Assembly (NCBI GenBank): GCA_021810205.1
Contig: JAJZJC010000009.1
Coordinates: 1 to 53,579 of the forward strand
Direction: 5' to 3'
From: Actinomycetes bacterium
GTDB lineage: Bacteria > Actinomycetota > Acidimicrobiia > Acidimicrobiales > RAAP-2
DNA length: 53,579 nucleotides
Position 1 is the first letter of the stretch; each line of letters opens with the position of its first letter. Both the position numbers and the translations under genes were made by a program. The notes under the pieces were generated by a model. That model had not been told where the DNA came from and made no database searches. It was given only the letters and a program-made list of their open reading frames with translations. Of the stretch, positions 15,487-22,977 are shown one piece after another.

Positions 15487-16077
15487 TCACCCGTCGTCCT
15501 CGTCGCAGAGCACCGTGATCCCGCTCGGCGCGACGAGGAGCGCCATGGTGCGTCGGGCGGCGTCGTCGACGTGGATCCGAGGCGGCGGAGGGGGGTCGTC
15601 GGGATAGTAGGTCCCAGGGCCGTAGAGCTGGCCGTAGCGAACGACGGCACCGCCGGCCTCGAGGACGAGACGTTCGTGCTCGGCCACGGCTTGGCCGCTC
15701 CCCGGTGGCGCCCAGGCGATGCTCTGGGCGAGGAGGTGACCTGCACCAGCTGCAGCTGCGGCGGACAGGAGATTGCGCGTCCCTTCGGTGCGGATCCGGT
15801 TGTTGCGCTCGGCGTAGCCGGCGATCTCCTCGCGCTCGTCGGGCAGATCGGTGAGCTGGTGGATGACGAGGTCCGGGCTGAAGGCACTGACCGCGTCGAG
15901 GAGCGCTGCGGCGTCGAAGACGTCGCAGACGACAGGGTGTGCTCCAAAGGCCCCGATCAGGGCAGTCTTGTCGTGCGAGCGGGTCATGCCTGCTACCTCG
16001 TGGCCTGCACTCACGAGCCGCGGCATGAGCCGGATGCCGATGACCCCGGTCGCCCCGGCGAGGAACACCCGCATCAC
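15487..16077 (-). CDS. NAD(P)-dependent epimerase/dehydratase-like protein (short)
   Basis: Extended short-chain dehydrogenase-type protein. The N-terminus has the Rossmann motif VFLAGATGVIGIRLMPRLV; later VIHQLTDLPD, AQSIAWAPPG and VRYGQLYGPGTYY are typical of atypical SDR/epimerase proteins. At 196 residues it is about 100 shorter than most relatives and ends soon after RIHVDDAARR, so it may be C-terminally truncated, in line with the decayed gene downstream. Two ATG codons in a row (16077, 16074) overlap the stop of the upstream monooxygenase-like gene, indicating a two-gene operon. Confidence 0.75.
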   Translation of the reverse strand: MMRVFLAGATGVIGIRLMPRLVSAGHEVAGMTRSHDKTALIGAFGAHPVVCDVFDAAALLDAVSAFSPDLVIHQLTDLPDEREEIAGYAERNNRIRTEGTRNLLSAAAAAGAGHLLAQSIAWAPPGSGQAVAEHERLVLEAGGAVVRYGQLYGPGTYYPDDPPPPPRIHVDDAARRTMALLVAPSGITVLCDEDDG

Positions 16078-16409
16078 GGCGTGCGCTCGGCCTGGAAGCT
16101 TCGCCGGCCGAGCTCCTGGCAGACCGAGATCGTGTACTCGCTGTAGAAGGCATCTCGGCCTCGTTGCTGTGCGGCGCGATGCTCGGCGTCGTCACGCCAG
16201 GCGCGCTGGTGGGCGATGGTGTCGAACACGATCACCGAGACTCGCTCACCGTCTGGAGCTGTGAAGGTCTTGAAGTCGATGAAGCCCGGCATCGCTCGGG
16301 CGCGATCTGCCATGCGCGTGGCGAGCTCTGCGTAGCCGTTGGCCTCGGCGTCTCGGCGCAGCCGGGACCGGAAGACGGTGACCACCGGGCGGGCAATCTC
16401 TGGCTCCAT
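16074..16409 (-). CDS. antibiotic biosynthesis monooxygenase (ABM)-domain protein
   Basis: A 111-residue dimeric alpha+beta barrel-type protein. The pattern VVTVFRSRLRRDAE, then MPGFIDFKTFTAPDGERVSV and HQRAWRDDAEHRAAQQRGR matches small ABM proteins, which include cofactor-free monooxygenases and heme-degrading relatives. It overlaps the epimerase-like gene by four bases. The substrate cannot be inferred. Confidence 0.7.
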   Translation of the reverse strand: MEPEIARPVVTVFRSRLRRDAEANGYAELATRMADRARAMPGFIDFKTFTAPDGERVSVIVFDTIAHQRAWRDDAEHRAAQQRGRDAFYSEYTISVCQELGRRSFQAERTP

Positions 16410-16784
16410 GCGACCAGCTTTGCAAAACGAACCTGTGGGTGCCGAGAGCCCGTCCGGGCAGCTCGAGCCAGCAGCCGGCCCTCGTGGACGAGGTCGCCCA
16501 GGCGAGCGGCGCTCCGTAGCATGGCGGGGTCGACGTCACCGATGAGCGCCTGAGGCGTGTCGAGCGCGGACGGCGGACGGCGAACGGCGAACGGCGTACG
16601 TTGGCTGAGAGAGCGGCGGGGGCGGTCGGCGTTGCAGTGCTCGACGTACCCCCAGGCGGTCGCGACGCGGTGGCGGTGCCCTATGCGGCCATTGGGCGCG
16701 CCGTCGCAGCCGCCTTATTCGAGGCGCGGGCCGAAGTCATCCGGCATCGGCGGAGCTGAGCGCGCTCTACGCTCTTCGGCGGAC
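16410..16784 (+). other. divergent intergenic region with 7-base tandem repeats
   Basis: About 375 bases between divergent genes. Around 16565-16598 there are five tandem copies of a 7-base unit of the form G(G/A)ACGGC. No gene was recognised; the region must hold promoters for the ABM gene (minus) and the gene at 16785 (plus). Confidence 0.35.
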
Positions 16785-17615
16785 ATGGTGGACGTCGAGC
16801 TGCTCTATCTCGAGCACCTGAGCGAAGCCGATCGAAGGCTGCTGCGCAGCGCGGTCGGAGCTGATGTCCCGGTGGAGGTCGCGCTCGGGTCGCCCGCCAC
16901 CGAGGAAGCCGTCTTCGAGCACGGCGACCGGGTCATGGTGGCGATTGGGATCTCGCCGTTCCTGGCGTTCGCGACGGCAGTGCACCGGACCGCGGCGCGC
17001 CTGGACACGGCGACGTTCGTCGAAGAGCGCTGGGCGCCACGTGCACGGATCCCCGTGTTCGACGTCGCTTCGTTGCGCACGCTGGTCGCCGATCCGGAGC
17101 GCCGGTACTTTCTCGTGGAGCTGCTGGCGTCGTACACGCGGGTGAGCAGCGGGGTCACCTGGACCCGGACGCGTCGGGGATGGCGCCGGCGGCGGTTCAG
17201 CGAGCTCGAACCGGGGCGCCTCGCAGAGCTGCTCGAGGTCGTACAGGCGAGTGAGCGCCCGGGGATCTATCGCCGGCTGGGTGACCTTGCGTTGTTCCTC
17301 CTCGGAGTCTTCCCTGATCACCCCCCTACCCTCGGCCGCGGCGCCGCAACGGAGCGGCTGCTGCGTCTTTCCGGCGTTCGGGACGATCGGGTGGCCGAGC
17401 TCGGACCCTTCGAGCTCCTGGAGACGCTCGGGGCCCGCTGGTATGCCGCCGCGGTCGCCGCTGCCAAGGCTGCCGGACACCCAGTGACCGAAACCTTGGC
17501 GGTCGCTGGGTATATGTCGGAGCACTTCCGGGATGCCCGTCGGGTGCTCAACGCCGTGACCGACTGCTATCTCTTCCCCTGGCGAGACCAGTGGTTTGGC
17601 AGCGGTGATCGCTGA
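16785..17615 (+). CDS. conserved hypothetical protein (276 aa)
   Basis: No family recognised. The protein looks real: third-position GC is high throughout, the frame is long, and hydrophobic and charged residues alternate as in a soluble helical protein (LFLLGVFPDHPP, FELLETLGARWYAAAV, YMSEHFRDARRVLNAV). It has a basic patch TRTRRGWRRRRF at about residues 126-137 and no signal peptide or membrane segment. The ATG at 16785 was chosen because upstream codons are low-complexity repeats; no strong ribosome site is visible. Confidence 0.6.
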   Translation: MVDVELLYLEHLSEADRRLLRSAVGADVPVEVALGSPATEEAVFEHGDRVMVAIGISPFLAFATAVHRTAARLDTATFVEERWAPRARIPVFDVASLRTLVADPERRYFLVELLASYTRVSSGVTWTRTRRGWRRRRFSELEPGRLAELLEVVQASERPGIYRRLGDLALFLLGVFPDHPPTLGRGAATERLLRLSGVRDDRVAELGPFELLETLGARWYAAAVAAAKAAGHPVTETLAVAGYMSEHFRDARRVLNAVTDCYLFPWRDQWFGSGDR

Positions 17616-17749
17616 CCTTCTCCGACCTGTTGGGGTGTCCACGCGTTGCGAGCTCGTGCTCCTCGGTGTGCCCCGGTGGGACCGCTGCGACGGGATCCGT
17701 GGATGTCCGCCTCCGTCGATGCCTATGCGGCAATCTGCTTGCTACAGCG

Positions 17750-18060
17750 GTCAGGCGCCACCGTCGCCAGGTTCGCCAGATCACCGCAGCTCACGGACTG
17801 GGCAACGTCCACGCATTTCGTGGTGTCGCCCGCGGCGAGAACGCGGCCGACAGCGACGTGCCCTGTTCGTCGACGTCGCTCCCGGCGTGGGGTTGTTCGA
17901 GCTGGGCGACTGCCAGAGCGAGCTCGCAGCGCTCCTCGGCGCCCCGATCGATCTGGTGCCCGCAGCGGATCTGAAGGCCAGGGTCGCAGGAGAGCCTGAG
18001 CGACGGCCTGGTGTTCGATGCCGTGCCCGGTCGGGTTGCCGTTGCCGATGAGCTGCCGTA
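17750..18060 (+). pseudogene. MNT-type minimal nucleotidyltransferase (antitoxin-like), frameshifted
   Basis: One frame reads VRRHRRQVRQITAAHG, VHAFRGVARGENAADSD, i.e. the GS...D part of a minimal nucleotidyltransferase (MNT/MntA) domain. The continuation, with the second catalytic Asp, is in another frame: LFVDVAPGVGLFELGD, LLGAPIDLVPAADLKARV. A third frame gives the end LVFDAVPGRVAVADELP and stop. MNT proteins pair with HEPN toxins as type VII toxin-antitoxin systems; no HEPN partner follows here. Frameshifts lie near 17862 and about 17990. Confidence 0.55.
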
Positions 18061-18471
18061 GTGAAGCGCTTTCCGATGGCGCCTAGGCGCACGTTGGCGG
18101 AGAGATCGATGGGGACCGCGGGAGTTGTGCTCGACGTATTCGGCGAGCTCGGTATCCAGGTCGTGGTGACCGAGGATCACCATTCGGTCGAGGCGTTGTG
18201 CTCTTGCAACACGCGCATCTGGCTCGAGGTGCGAGACGGCACCACCTCCCTTCGGCGCCTGGCCGCGCAGTCAGGCTGCAGCGACCTCTATCTCCGTCGA
18301 GTCGAGCCGTGCCTCGACTGCTCCTGGTACCGGCTGGACCTCTCGGGTCCTGGGGGGACAGGTCCGACGGTCCTTGCCAGGGTGAAGCGTTACGAGTCGA
18401 AGACCACGTGGGTTTCTTGGGCTGCGAGCCCGAGGTGGCATCGCAGGAGGGGTGAGCAGCGCCATGGTTGA
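18061..18471 (+). CDS. hypothetical protein, weakly supported
   Basis: A GTG-started frame of 136 codons directly after the MNT remnant. It has cysteine pairs (ALCSCNT, CLDCSWY) but no family was recognised and there is no strong ribosome site. It may be chance coding in decayed DNA. The remainder up to 18600, including a short frame at 18452-18592, shows nothing recognisable apart from the promoter motif below. Confidence 0.2.
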   Translation: MKRFPMAPRRTLAERSMGTAGVVLDVFGELGIQVVVTEDHHSVEALCSCNTRIWLEVRDGTTSLRRLAAQSGCSDLYLRRVEPCLDCSWYRLDLSGPGGTGPTVLARVKRYESKTTWVSWAASPRWHRRRGEQRHG

Positions 18472-18587
18472 GCCACAGCGCCGCGGGGGTGAATTCCGCC
18501 GCGAGGCCAACACGGCCGCGATGGCGGGCGCGCGGAGAGGGTTGCAGGCGAGTGGGCATCCGGTCCCCGCGACGCTCGTTGTTCTGG

Positions 18588-18610
18588 TGTAGACTAGAAG
18601 ATCGACTGTG
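18588..18610 (+). promoter_or_regulatory. CTAGA-type promoter motif, site 1
   Basis: TAGACTAGAAGATCGACT lies 13-34 bases before the ATG of the HTH regulator at 18623. The same sequence, with few changes, occurs before several other genes in the window (20911-20933, 37979-38003, 40591-40612, 48337-48357). TAGACT could be a -10 element and the flanking bases an operator; autoregulation by the adjacent regulator is an inference. Confidence 0.4.
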
Positions 18611-18622
18611 GGAAGGCGCGAA

Positions 18623-19297
18623 ATGCTAGAAGACGAGTTGCAGCAAGAGGCGCGGGCGCTTGGTGATCCGACCCGTCACCGCCTGTTCCGCTACATCGCT
18701 GAGGCTTCTGGCCCGGTCGGGGTGGCGGAGCTCACCGACTTCGTCGCGCTGAACCACAATGCGGTGCGTCAGCACCTTGCGGTGTTGAAGGACGCCGGCT
18801 TGGTCGTAGAGGAGGTCGAGCAGCGCTCTCGACCGGGTCGGCCGCGTCTGCTCTACCGGCTCGCGCCCGAGGCGGCAGGGCGTTGGGGAACCCCGGGCGC
18901 GTATGCCTGGCTGGCCGGTCTGCTGTCCGACGCGGTGCGCCGACACCTCGAGCCGCGCCAGGTCGGGCGCCAGGAGGGACATCGCCGGGGGGCGGAGCTG
19001 GCCGGAAGCGGCGAGAGCGTTCAGCTCCTCGAGGGCGAGATCGAACGGCGGGGGTTCAGGCCTACGCGGGTGGAGCGGGGCCGCAAGGTCGAGTTCGTGC
19101 TGGGGCGATGCCCGTTTGTCGATGTGGCGGGGTCGGATCCCGACACGGTGTGCCAGCTGCACCTCGGCGTGGTCGAGGGGTTGGCCGAGGGTCTCGGCGG
19201 TCTCGACATCGAGGGGCTGATGGCCAAGGATCCGCACCGAGCCGGATGCCGTCTCACCATCCGGCGCCGCGGCGCGTTGGCTGGTGCCCGCTCTTGA
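18623..19297 (+). CDS. HTH regulator with C-terminal cysteine motif (SufR-like)
   Basis: A 224-residue winged-helix regulator of ArsR/DeoR type. Residues about 5-80: LGDPTRHRLFRYIAEASGPV, then LNHNAVRQHLAVLKDAGLV, then GRPRLLYRLAP, a complete winged helix. The C-terminal half ends with a RCPFVDVAGSDPDTVCQLHL segment and a final Cys in RAGCRLTI, a Cys arrangement like that of SufR-type Fe-S-sensing repressors. A paralogue with the same architecture is at 24351. The ATG at 18623 follows GGGAAGG at a good distance; a GTG at 18608 is possible. Fe-S sensing is inferred from the Cys pattern and the SUF genes in the window. Confidence 0.75.
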   Translation: MLEDELQQEARALGDPTRHRLFRYIAEASGPVGVAELTDFVALNHNAVRQHLAVLKDAGLVVEEVEQRSRPGRPRLLYRLAPEAAGRWGTPGAYAWLAGLLSDAVRRHLEPRQVGRQEGHRRGAELAGSGESVQLLEGEIERRGFRPTRVERGRKVEFVLGRCPFVDVAGSDPDTVCQLHLGVVEGLAEGLGGLDIEGLMAKDPHRAGCRLTIRRRGALAGARS

Positions 19298-19394
19298 TCT
19301 CCTGCGGCTCGCACCGACCGCTTCGAGCCTTGGCGCGTAGCAATCGCCTGCTTCGATCCGAGCCGGTACGACACCGACCCGGCACGATTGAAAG

Positions 19395-20384
19395 ATGAGG
19401 TTGTGCACCGCACTGACTGAGCGTCTCGGCGTGGCGCTGCCGATCCTCGGGGCGCCGATGGCAGGTGTTGCCCACGGAACGCTCGCGCGGGCCGTCACCG
19501 AAGGCGGCGGGCTCGGCATGATCGGTGTCGGGAGCGCGGACCGAGCTGAGCTCATCGCCCAGGAGGCGACGGTGGCGAGCGCTGGTGGCCGTCTTCCCTT
19601 CGGGATCGGCCTCATGGCGTGGGCTCTCGACGAGCGCCCCGAGCTGCTCGATGAGGCGGTGGCGGCCCGCCCGTCGCTCGTGTCGGTCTCCTTCGGCTCT
19701 CCTGGCCCCTACGTCGAGGTGCTGCACGCCGCCGGCATCCTGGTGGCGTCCCAGGTCCAGGACAGAGCAGGGGCGGTCGCTGCTGCAGAGGCGGGCGTCG
19801 ACATCGTCGTCGCACAGGGGACCGACGCCGGTGGCCACACTGGGACGGTGGGCACGCTGCCACTCCTCCAGATCGTGCTCGACGCGGTCGACGTGCCGGT
19901 CGTGGCCGCCGGGGGGATCGCGACGGCGCGCGGTCTCGCCGGAGTGCTTGCAGCGGGAGCAGCGGGTGCCTGGGTCGGCACGTGTCTGCTTGCCTGCCCG
20001 GAGACGGCAAGTTCTGCTCGGGCTCGTGCCAAGGTGCTTGCGTCGGGTGAGACCGACACGATCCTGACCCGGGTGTTCGACATCGCTCAGGGCATCGGCT
20101 GGCCCGAGCAATTCGCTGGTCGAGCCCTGCGCAACCGCTTCACCGACACCTGGCACGGCCGCGAAGCAGCGCTGGCCGCCGACGCTGGCGCACGGCGCCA
20201 GCTCGCGGAAGCACGCGACGCCGGCGACTTCGACACCGCCTACATCTATGCCGGCCACGGCGTAGGTCTCGTTCGTCAGTCCCTCCCGGCGGCGAAGGTG
20301 GTCCGGGATCTCGGTGAAGGTGCCGTGTCCTTGCTGGCCGAACGGCTCGATGCGCTGCTCGGCGACGAGCCTCGACCACGATGA
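19395..20384 (+). CDS. nitronate monooxygenase (2-nitropropane dioxygenase family)
   Basis: An FMN-dependent TIM-barrel enzyme that oxidises alkyl nitronates (and perhaps propionate 3-nitronate) to carbonyl compounds and nitrite. Visible: PILGAPMAGVAHG at the N-terminus, VAQGTDAGGHTG with the conserved histidine, PVVAAGGIATARGL and AAGAAGAWVGTCLLA, which bind FMN phosphate. The 329-residue length is normal. It follows the HTH regulator, same direction, after a 97-base gap, so it may be independently transcribed. Confidence 0.88.
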   Translation: MRLCTALTERLGVALPILGAPMAGVAHGTLARAVTEGGGLGMIGVGSADRAELIAQEATVASAGGRLPFGIGLMAWALDERPELLDEAVAARPSLVSVSFGSPGPYVEVLHAAGILVASQVQDRAGAVAAAEAGVDIVVAQGTDAGGHTGTVGTLPLLQIVLDAVDVPVVAAGGIATARGLAGVLAAGAAGAWVGTCLLACPETASSARARAKVLASGETDTILTRVFDIAQGIGWPEQFAGRALRNRFTDTWHGREAALAADAGARRQLAEARDAGDFDTAYIYAGHGVGLVRQSLPAAKVVRDLGEGAVSLLAERLDALLGDEPRPR

Positions 20385-20475
20385 GCAGCTGCGGCCGGGC
20401 AGCAAGCGTCTGCCGCGGCGGACTGGTGCCGATGCTGCGACTTGTCGGGCTGCGGGATGAGACGCCGGGACGGCT

Positions 20476-20902
20476 TCAAGGATCGGAAGCCTCGTCCACG
20501 CTGCGGCCGACGTTGGCCGGCCGATCCCGAACACGGTGCGGACGGGGACAGTCTCGATCGCGTTGGGGTGGATCATCCCGTAGAGGTTGGCGACGGTGCG
20601 GACTTCGTCGCCGACGAGCGGATAGCGGAGCCAGGTTCCCTGGGTCTCGGCAGTGTCGTCGGACCAGCGCCGGTGGGAGTCCACAGGGTCAACGCTCACC
20701 CCGATGAGCTTGACGTTGCGCTTGGCGACGTCGCCTTTGCGCCGGGCGAACTCGCCGAGCTCGGTGGAGCACTCCGGCGTGAAGTCGGCCGGATGGAGAA
20801 ATGCAGCCCCCAACTGTCGCCCAGGTACTCGTGCAGGCTGCGGTGTCCCTCGGTCGTCTCGGCGGTGACGTCGGGGGCAGGGTCGCCCAGCTGGATTGCC
20901 AC
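20476..20902 (-). pseudogene. 1-Cys peroxiredoxin (Prx6 type), frameshifted and deleted
   Basis: The GTG at 20902 starts AIQLGDPAPDVTAETTEG, a normal peroxiredoxin N-terminus. At a run of five Gs (about 20807-20811) the frame shifts by one base, after which FLHPADFTPECSTELGEF follows, with the peroxidatic Cys, then KLIGVSVDPVDSHRRW and GMIHPN. At VRTVFGIG the frame shifts again, and the tail PANVGRSVDEASDP plus stop matches the family C-terminus with about 12 residues missing. The catalytic core is intact in sequence but cannot be translated as one protein. The G-run change could be a sequencing or assembly error; the second lesion is harder to explain that way. Confidence 0.7.
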
Positions 20903-20910
20903 GCGTCTGC

Positions 20911-20933
20911 CTCGAGTCGATTTTCTAGCTATG
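20911..20933 (-). promoter_or_regulatory. CTAGA-type promoter motif, site 2
   Basis: On the minus strand CATAGCTAGAAAATCGACTC immediately precedes the peroxiredoxin remnant's start; it differs from site 1 by a few bases only. TAGCTA could be a -10 element. On the plus strand the same segment lies about 115 bases before the small zinc-ribbon gene. Confidence 0.4.
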
Positions 20934-21047
20934 ACCAGTATATGTCCTGGCGAACTGTATTGTCGACTCATTGGGTCGCCTTTCGGCCCGATGGTGATCT
21001 CGATCCTGCTCGCCGCGGTCAGCAGGTGATGCAGGGAGGAGGCTCCG

Positions 21048-21206
21048 ATGGAACCTGAAGCAACGGAACGAGCCGACGGCGGGGATCCAGCGTGCTGGGC
21101 GCACCTCGTCTGCCCCGATTGCGGTGCGGTCGAGACCGAGGGGCATCGCGCAGGTTGCCGCTTCGAGCATCCTGGCGGCGCGGACGGAGATCCGGCTGAG
21201 CGCTGA
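21048..21206 (+). CDS. small zinc-ribbon-like protein (52 aa)
   Basis: A small gene with a very strong ribosome site (GGGAGGAGG seven bases upstream of the ATG). The product, 52 residues, contains CWAHLVCPDCGAV and EGHRAGCRFEH, i.e. a CxxC pair followed by a further Cys and several His that could hold one zinc. It is acidic and has no membrane segment. It lies between the peroxiredoxin remnant (divergent) and the flavoprotein gene (convergent). The function is unknown; a redox or metal role would fit the surroundings. Confidence 0.6.
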   Translation: MEPEATERADGGDPACWAHLVCPDCGAVETEGHRAGCRFEHPGGADGDPAER

Positions 21207-21227
21207 GGAGACGGGCGGTGTCGACTC

Positions 21228-22466
21228 TTAGCCCGCCAGTGGATCGGTGAGGCGGGCGAGGTCGACCTCGGGATCGGCGAGGAGGGCCGTGTCGATCGGC
21301 CGGTCGACACGGAGCAACGCCTCGATGGCGTCTCCTGTGTCCCAGACGTTGGCGTTCATCGCCGCCGCCACCCGGCCGTGGCGGAGCCAGAACGAGAGGA
21401 ACGCCCCATCGGCGGGGTTGCCGCGCAGGACCACCTGGTCGAAGTTTGGGGCCCAGCCGCGGTACTCCATGCCGAGGTCGTACTGGTCGGAGAAGAAGTA
21501 CGGGATGCGGTCGTAGACGACGTCGTGGCCGAGCATGGAGCGGGCCGCGACAGGGCCCTGGTTGAGCGCGGCCGACCAGTGCTCGAGGCGGATTCGGCAG
21601 CCGTAGCGGGGATGAAAGGCGTTGGCGACGTCACCCGCGGCGAAGACGCCCGGTGCGTTCGTCGCGAGGTGCTCGTCGACCACGACGCCGTTGTCGACCG
21701 CCAGGCCGGCTGCCTCTGCGAGCTCGGCCCTCGGCACCACTCCGATCCCGATGACGACGACCGCGGCCGGTAGCACGGTGCCATCGGAGAGCCGCACCGC
21801 CTCTGCGGTCTTGGATCCGATGATGGCCTCGACGCCGACGCCGAAGTGCAGGTCGACGCCGTGACTGGCGTGCAGGTCACGGTAGACGGCGCCAACTTCG
21901 GGTCCGAGGACACGCTCGAGCGGCACCGTGGCCAGCTCTACCATCGAGACGGAGGCGCCGAGCTGGCGGGCGGAGGCGGCGACTTCTGCGCCGATCCATC
22001 CCGCCCCGATCACCACCACCTGCGCCGAGGGGATGAGCGACCGGCGGAGCGCGTCGGCGTCCTCGACCCCGCGCAGGTAGTGCACGCCTTCGAGGTCGCC
22101 GCCTTCGACCGACAGGCGCCGCGGGGCGGCGCCGGTGGCCAGTAGCAGCCGGTCGTAGGCGACCCGCTCTCCCGATGACAGGGTCACCGACCTGTCCCTC
22201 GGGTCGATCGCGCTGACCACGGTCGAGGTGTGCAGCTCGATGTCGTGCTCGTCGTAGAAGCCGGCGGGATGGACCGCGGCGGCGTCGAAGTCCTTTTCGG
22301 CGCGCAGGTACTCCTTGGAGAGGGGAGGGCGTTCATAGGGGCGCCGTCGCTCGTCCCCGACGAGCACGACCCGGCCGTCGAAGCCTTCGGCTCGCAGGGT
22401 CTCGGCCGCCTTTGCGCCGGCGAGACTCGCGCCGACGATCACGAAGGTCTGCGTGAGCTCTGGCAT
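21228..22466 (-). CDS. FAD-dependent pyridine nucleotide-disulphide oxidoreductase, ferredoxin reductase type
   Basis: A 412-residue flavoprotein. The N-terminal FAD-binding motif is VIVGASLAGAKAAETLR, then RPYERPPLSKEYL, typical of putidaredoxin/rhodocoxin reductases; the NAD(P)H-binding motif is VVIGAGWIGAEVAASARQLG, followed by GVFAAGDVANAF (second FAD motif). The C-terminal reductase domain (RGNPADGAFLSFWLRHGRV) is complete. Such proteins pass electrons from NAD(P)H to ferredoxins, and the ferredoxin at 46196 is a candidate partner. The ATG follows tandem AGGAGG copies that overlap the end of the truncated gene upstream. Confidence 0.9.
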   Translation of the reverse strand: MPELTQTFVIVGASLAGAKAAETLRAEGFDGRVVLVGDERRRPYERPPLSKEYLRAEKDFDAAAVHPAGFYDEHDIELHTSTVVSAIDPRDRSVTLSSGERVAYDRLLLATGAAPRRLSVEGGDLEGVHYLRGVEDADALRRSLIPSAQVVVIGAGWIGAEVAASARQLGASVSMVELATVPLERVLGPEVGAVYRDLHASHGVDLHFGVGVEAIIGSKTAEAVRLSDGTVLPAAVVVIGIGVVPRAELAEAAGLAVDNGVVVDEHLATNAPGVFAAGDVANAFHPRYGCRIRLEHWSAALNQGPVAARSMLGHDVVYDRIPYFFSDQYDLGMEYRGWAPNFDQVVLRGNPADGAFLSFWLRHGRVAAAMNANVWDTGDAIEALLRVDRPIDTALLADPEVDLARLTDPLAG

Positions 22467-22496
22467 GGTTCCTCCTATTCCTCCTGTTCCTCCTGT
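22467..22496 (-). promoter_or_regulatory. triplicated Shine-Dalgarno sequence (9-base tandem repeat)
   Basis: Upstream of the flavoprotein ATG the minus strand reads AGGAGGAACAGGAGGAATA and then AGGAGGAACC: three AGGAGG copies at 9-base spacing. The same bases encode the C-terminal EQEEQEE of the truncated glycosyltransferase and its TAG stop. Only the proximal copy is at normal spacing from the ATG. Confidence 0.6.
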
Positions 22497-22583
22497 TCAA
22501 CCTCGCTCGGGTCCACGCACGGCCGGCACTCGACTCTTCCGTGCTCTGGGCTCGCCCAGTACCGGGATGCCAAGGCTGTCTCC

Positions 22584-22627
22584 TTCGCGGTCGGCTCTTT
22601 CGCGGTCGGCTCTTTCGCGGTCGGCAC
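22584..22627 (+). repeat. 15-base tandem repeat (about three units)
   Basis: Units TTCGCGGTCGGCTCT at 22584, 22599 and a partial third from 22614. On the minus strand they encode PTAKE repeats of the truncated glycosyltransferase. Unit length is a multiple of three, so copy-number changes keep the frame. Confidence 0.85.
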
Positions 22628-22654
22628 GTCGGTGTCGATGCCGGCGCGCTCCAA

Positions 22655-22729
22655 GATGACACCGGCGGCGATGACACCGGCGGCGATGACACCGGCGGCG
22701 ATGACACCGGCGGCGATGACACCGGCGGC
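22655..22729 (+). repeat. 15-base tandem repeat (five identical units)
   Basis: Five perfect copies of GATGACACCGGCGGC. On the minus strand they encode AAGVI repeats directly after the VDD motif of the truncated glycosyltransferase. Perfect identity indicates recent expansion by slippage or unequal exchange. Confidence 0.9.
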
Positions 22730-22977
22730 GATGGTCGCCGCGGCGGTGGCGTCGGCGGAGCGGTCGTCCACGACGATGATCTCGTCGACGAGGTGGACCT
22801 TCTCGGCCAGATCCGCCTTGATGGTCTCGATGATGGGACCGATGGTGGTCGCTTCGTCGCGAGCCGGGAGGCACACCGACACCGTCGTGGTCTTCTTCGC
22901 CGACACAAGTGTCTCAGCCGAGAACTCGCGGTGGCAGAAGCGTCGCGGGCCTTCGAGCACGGCAGGCACGGTCGGGG

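Noticed and set aside
19254-20813. A 519-codon minus-strand frame starting with peroxiredoxin-like residues
   Set aside because: Only its first about 100 codons are real peroxiredoxin sequence; the rest is antisense to nitronate monooxygenase.
22584-22729. Possible CRISPR array (regular short repeats)
   Set aside because: Units are directly adjacent with no spacers, and they encode in-frame peptides; these are tandem repeats.
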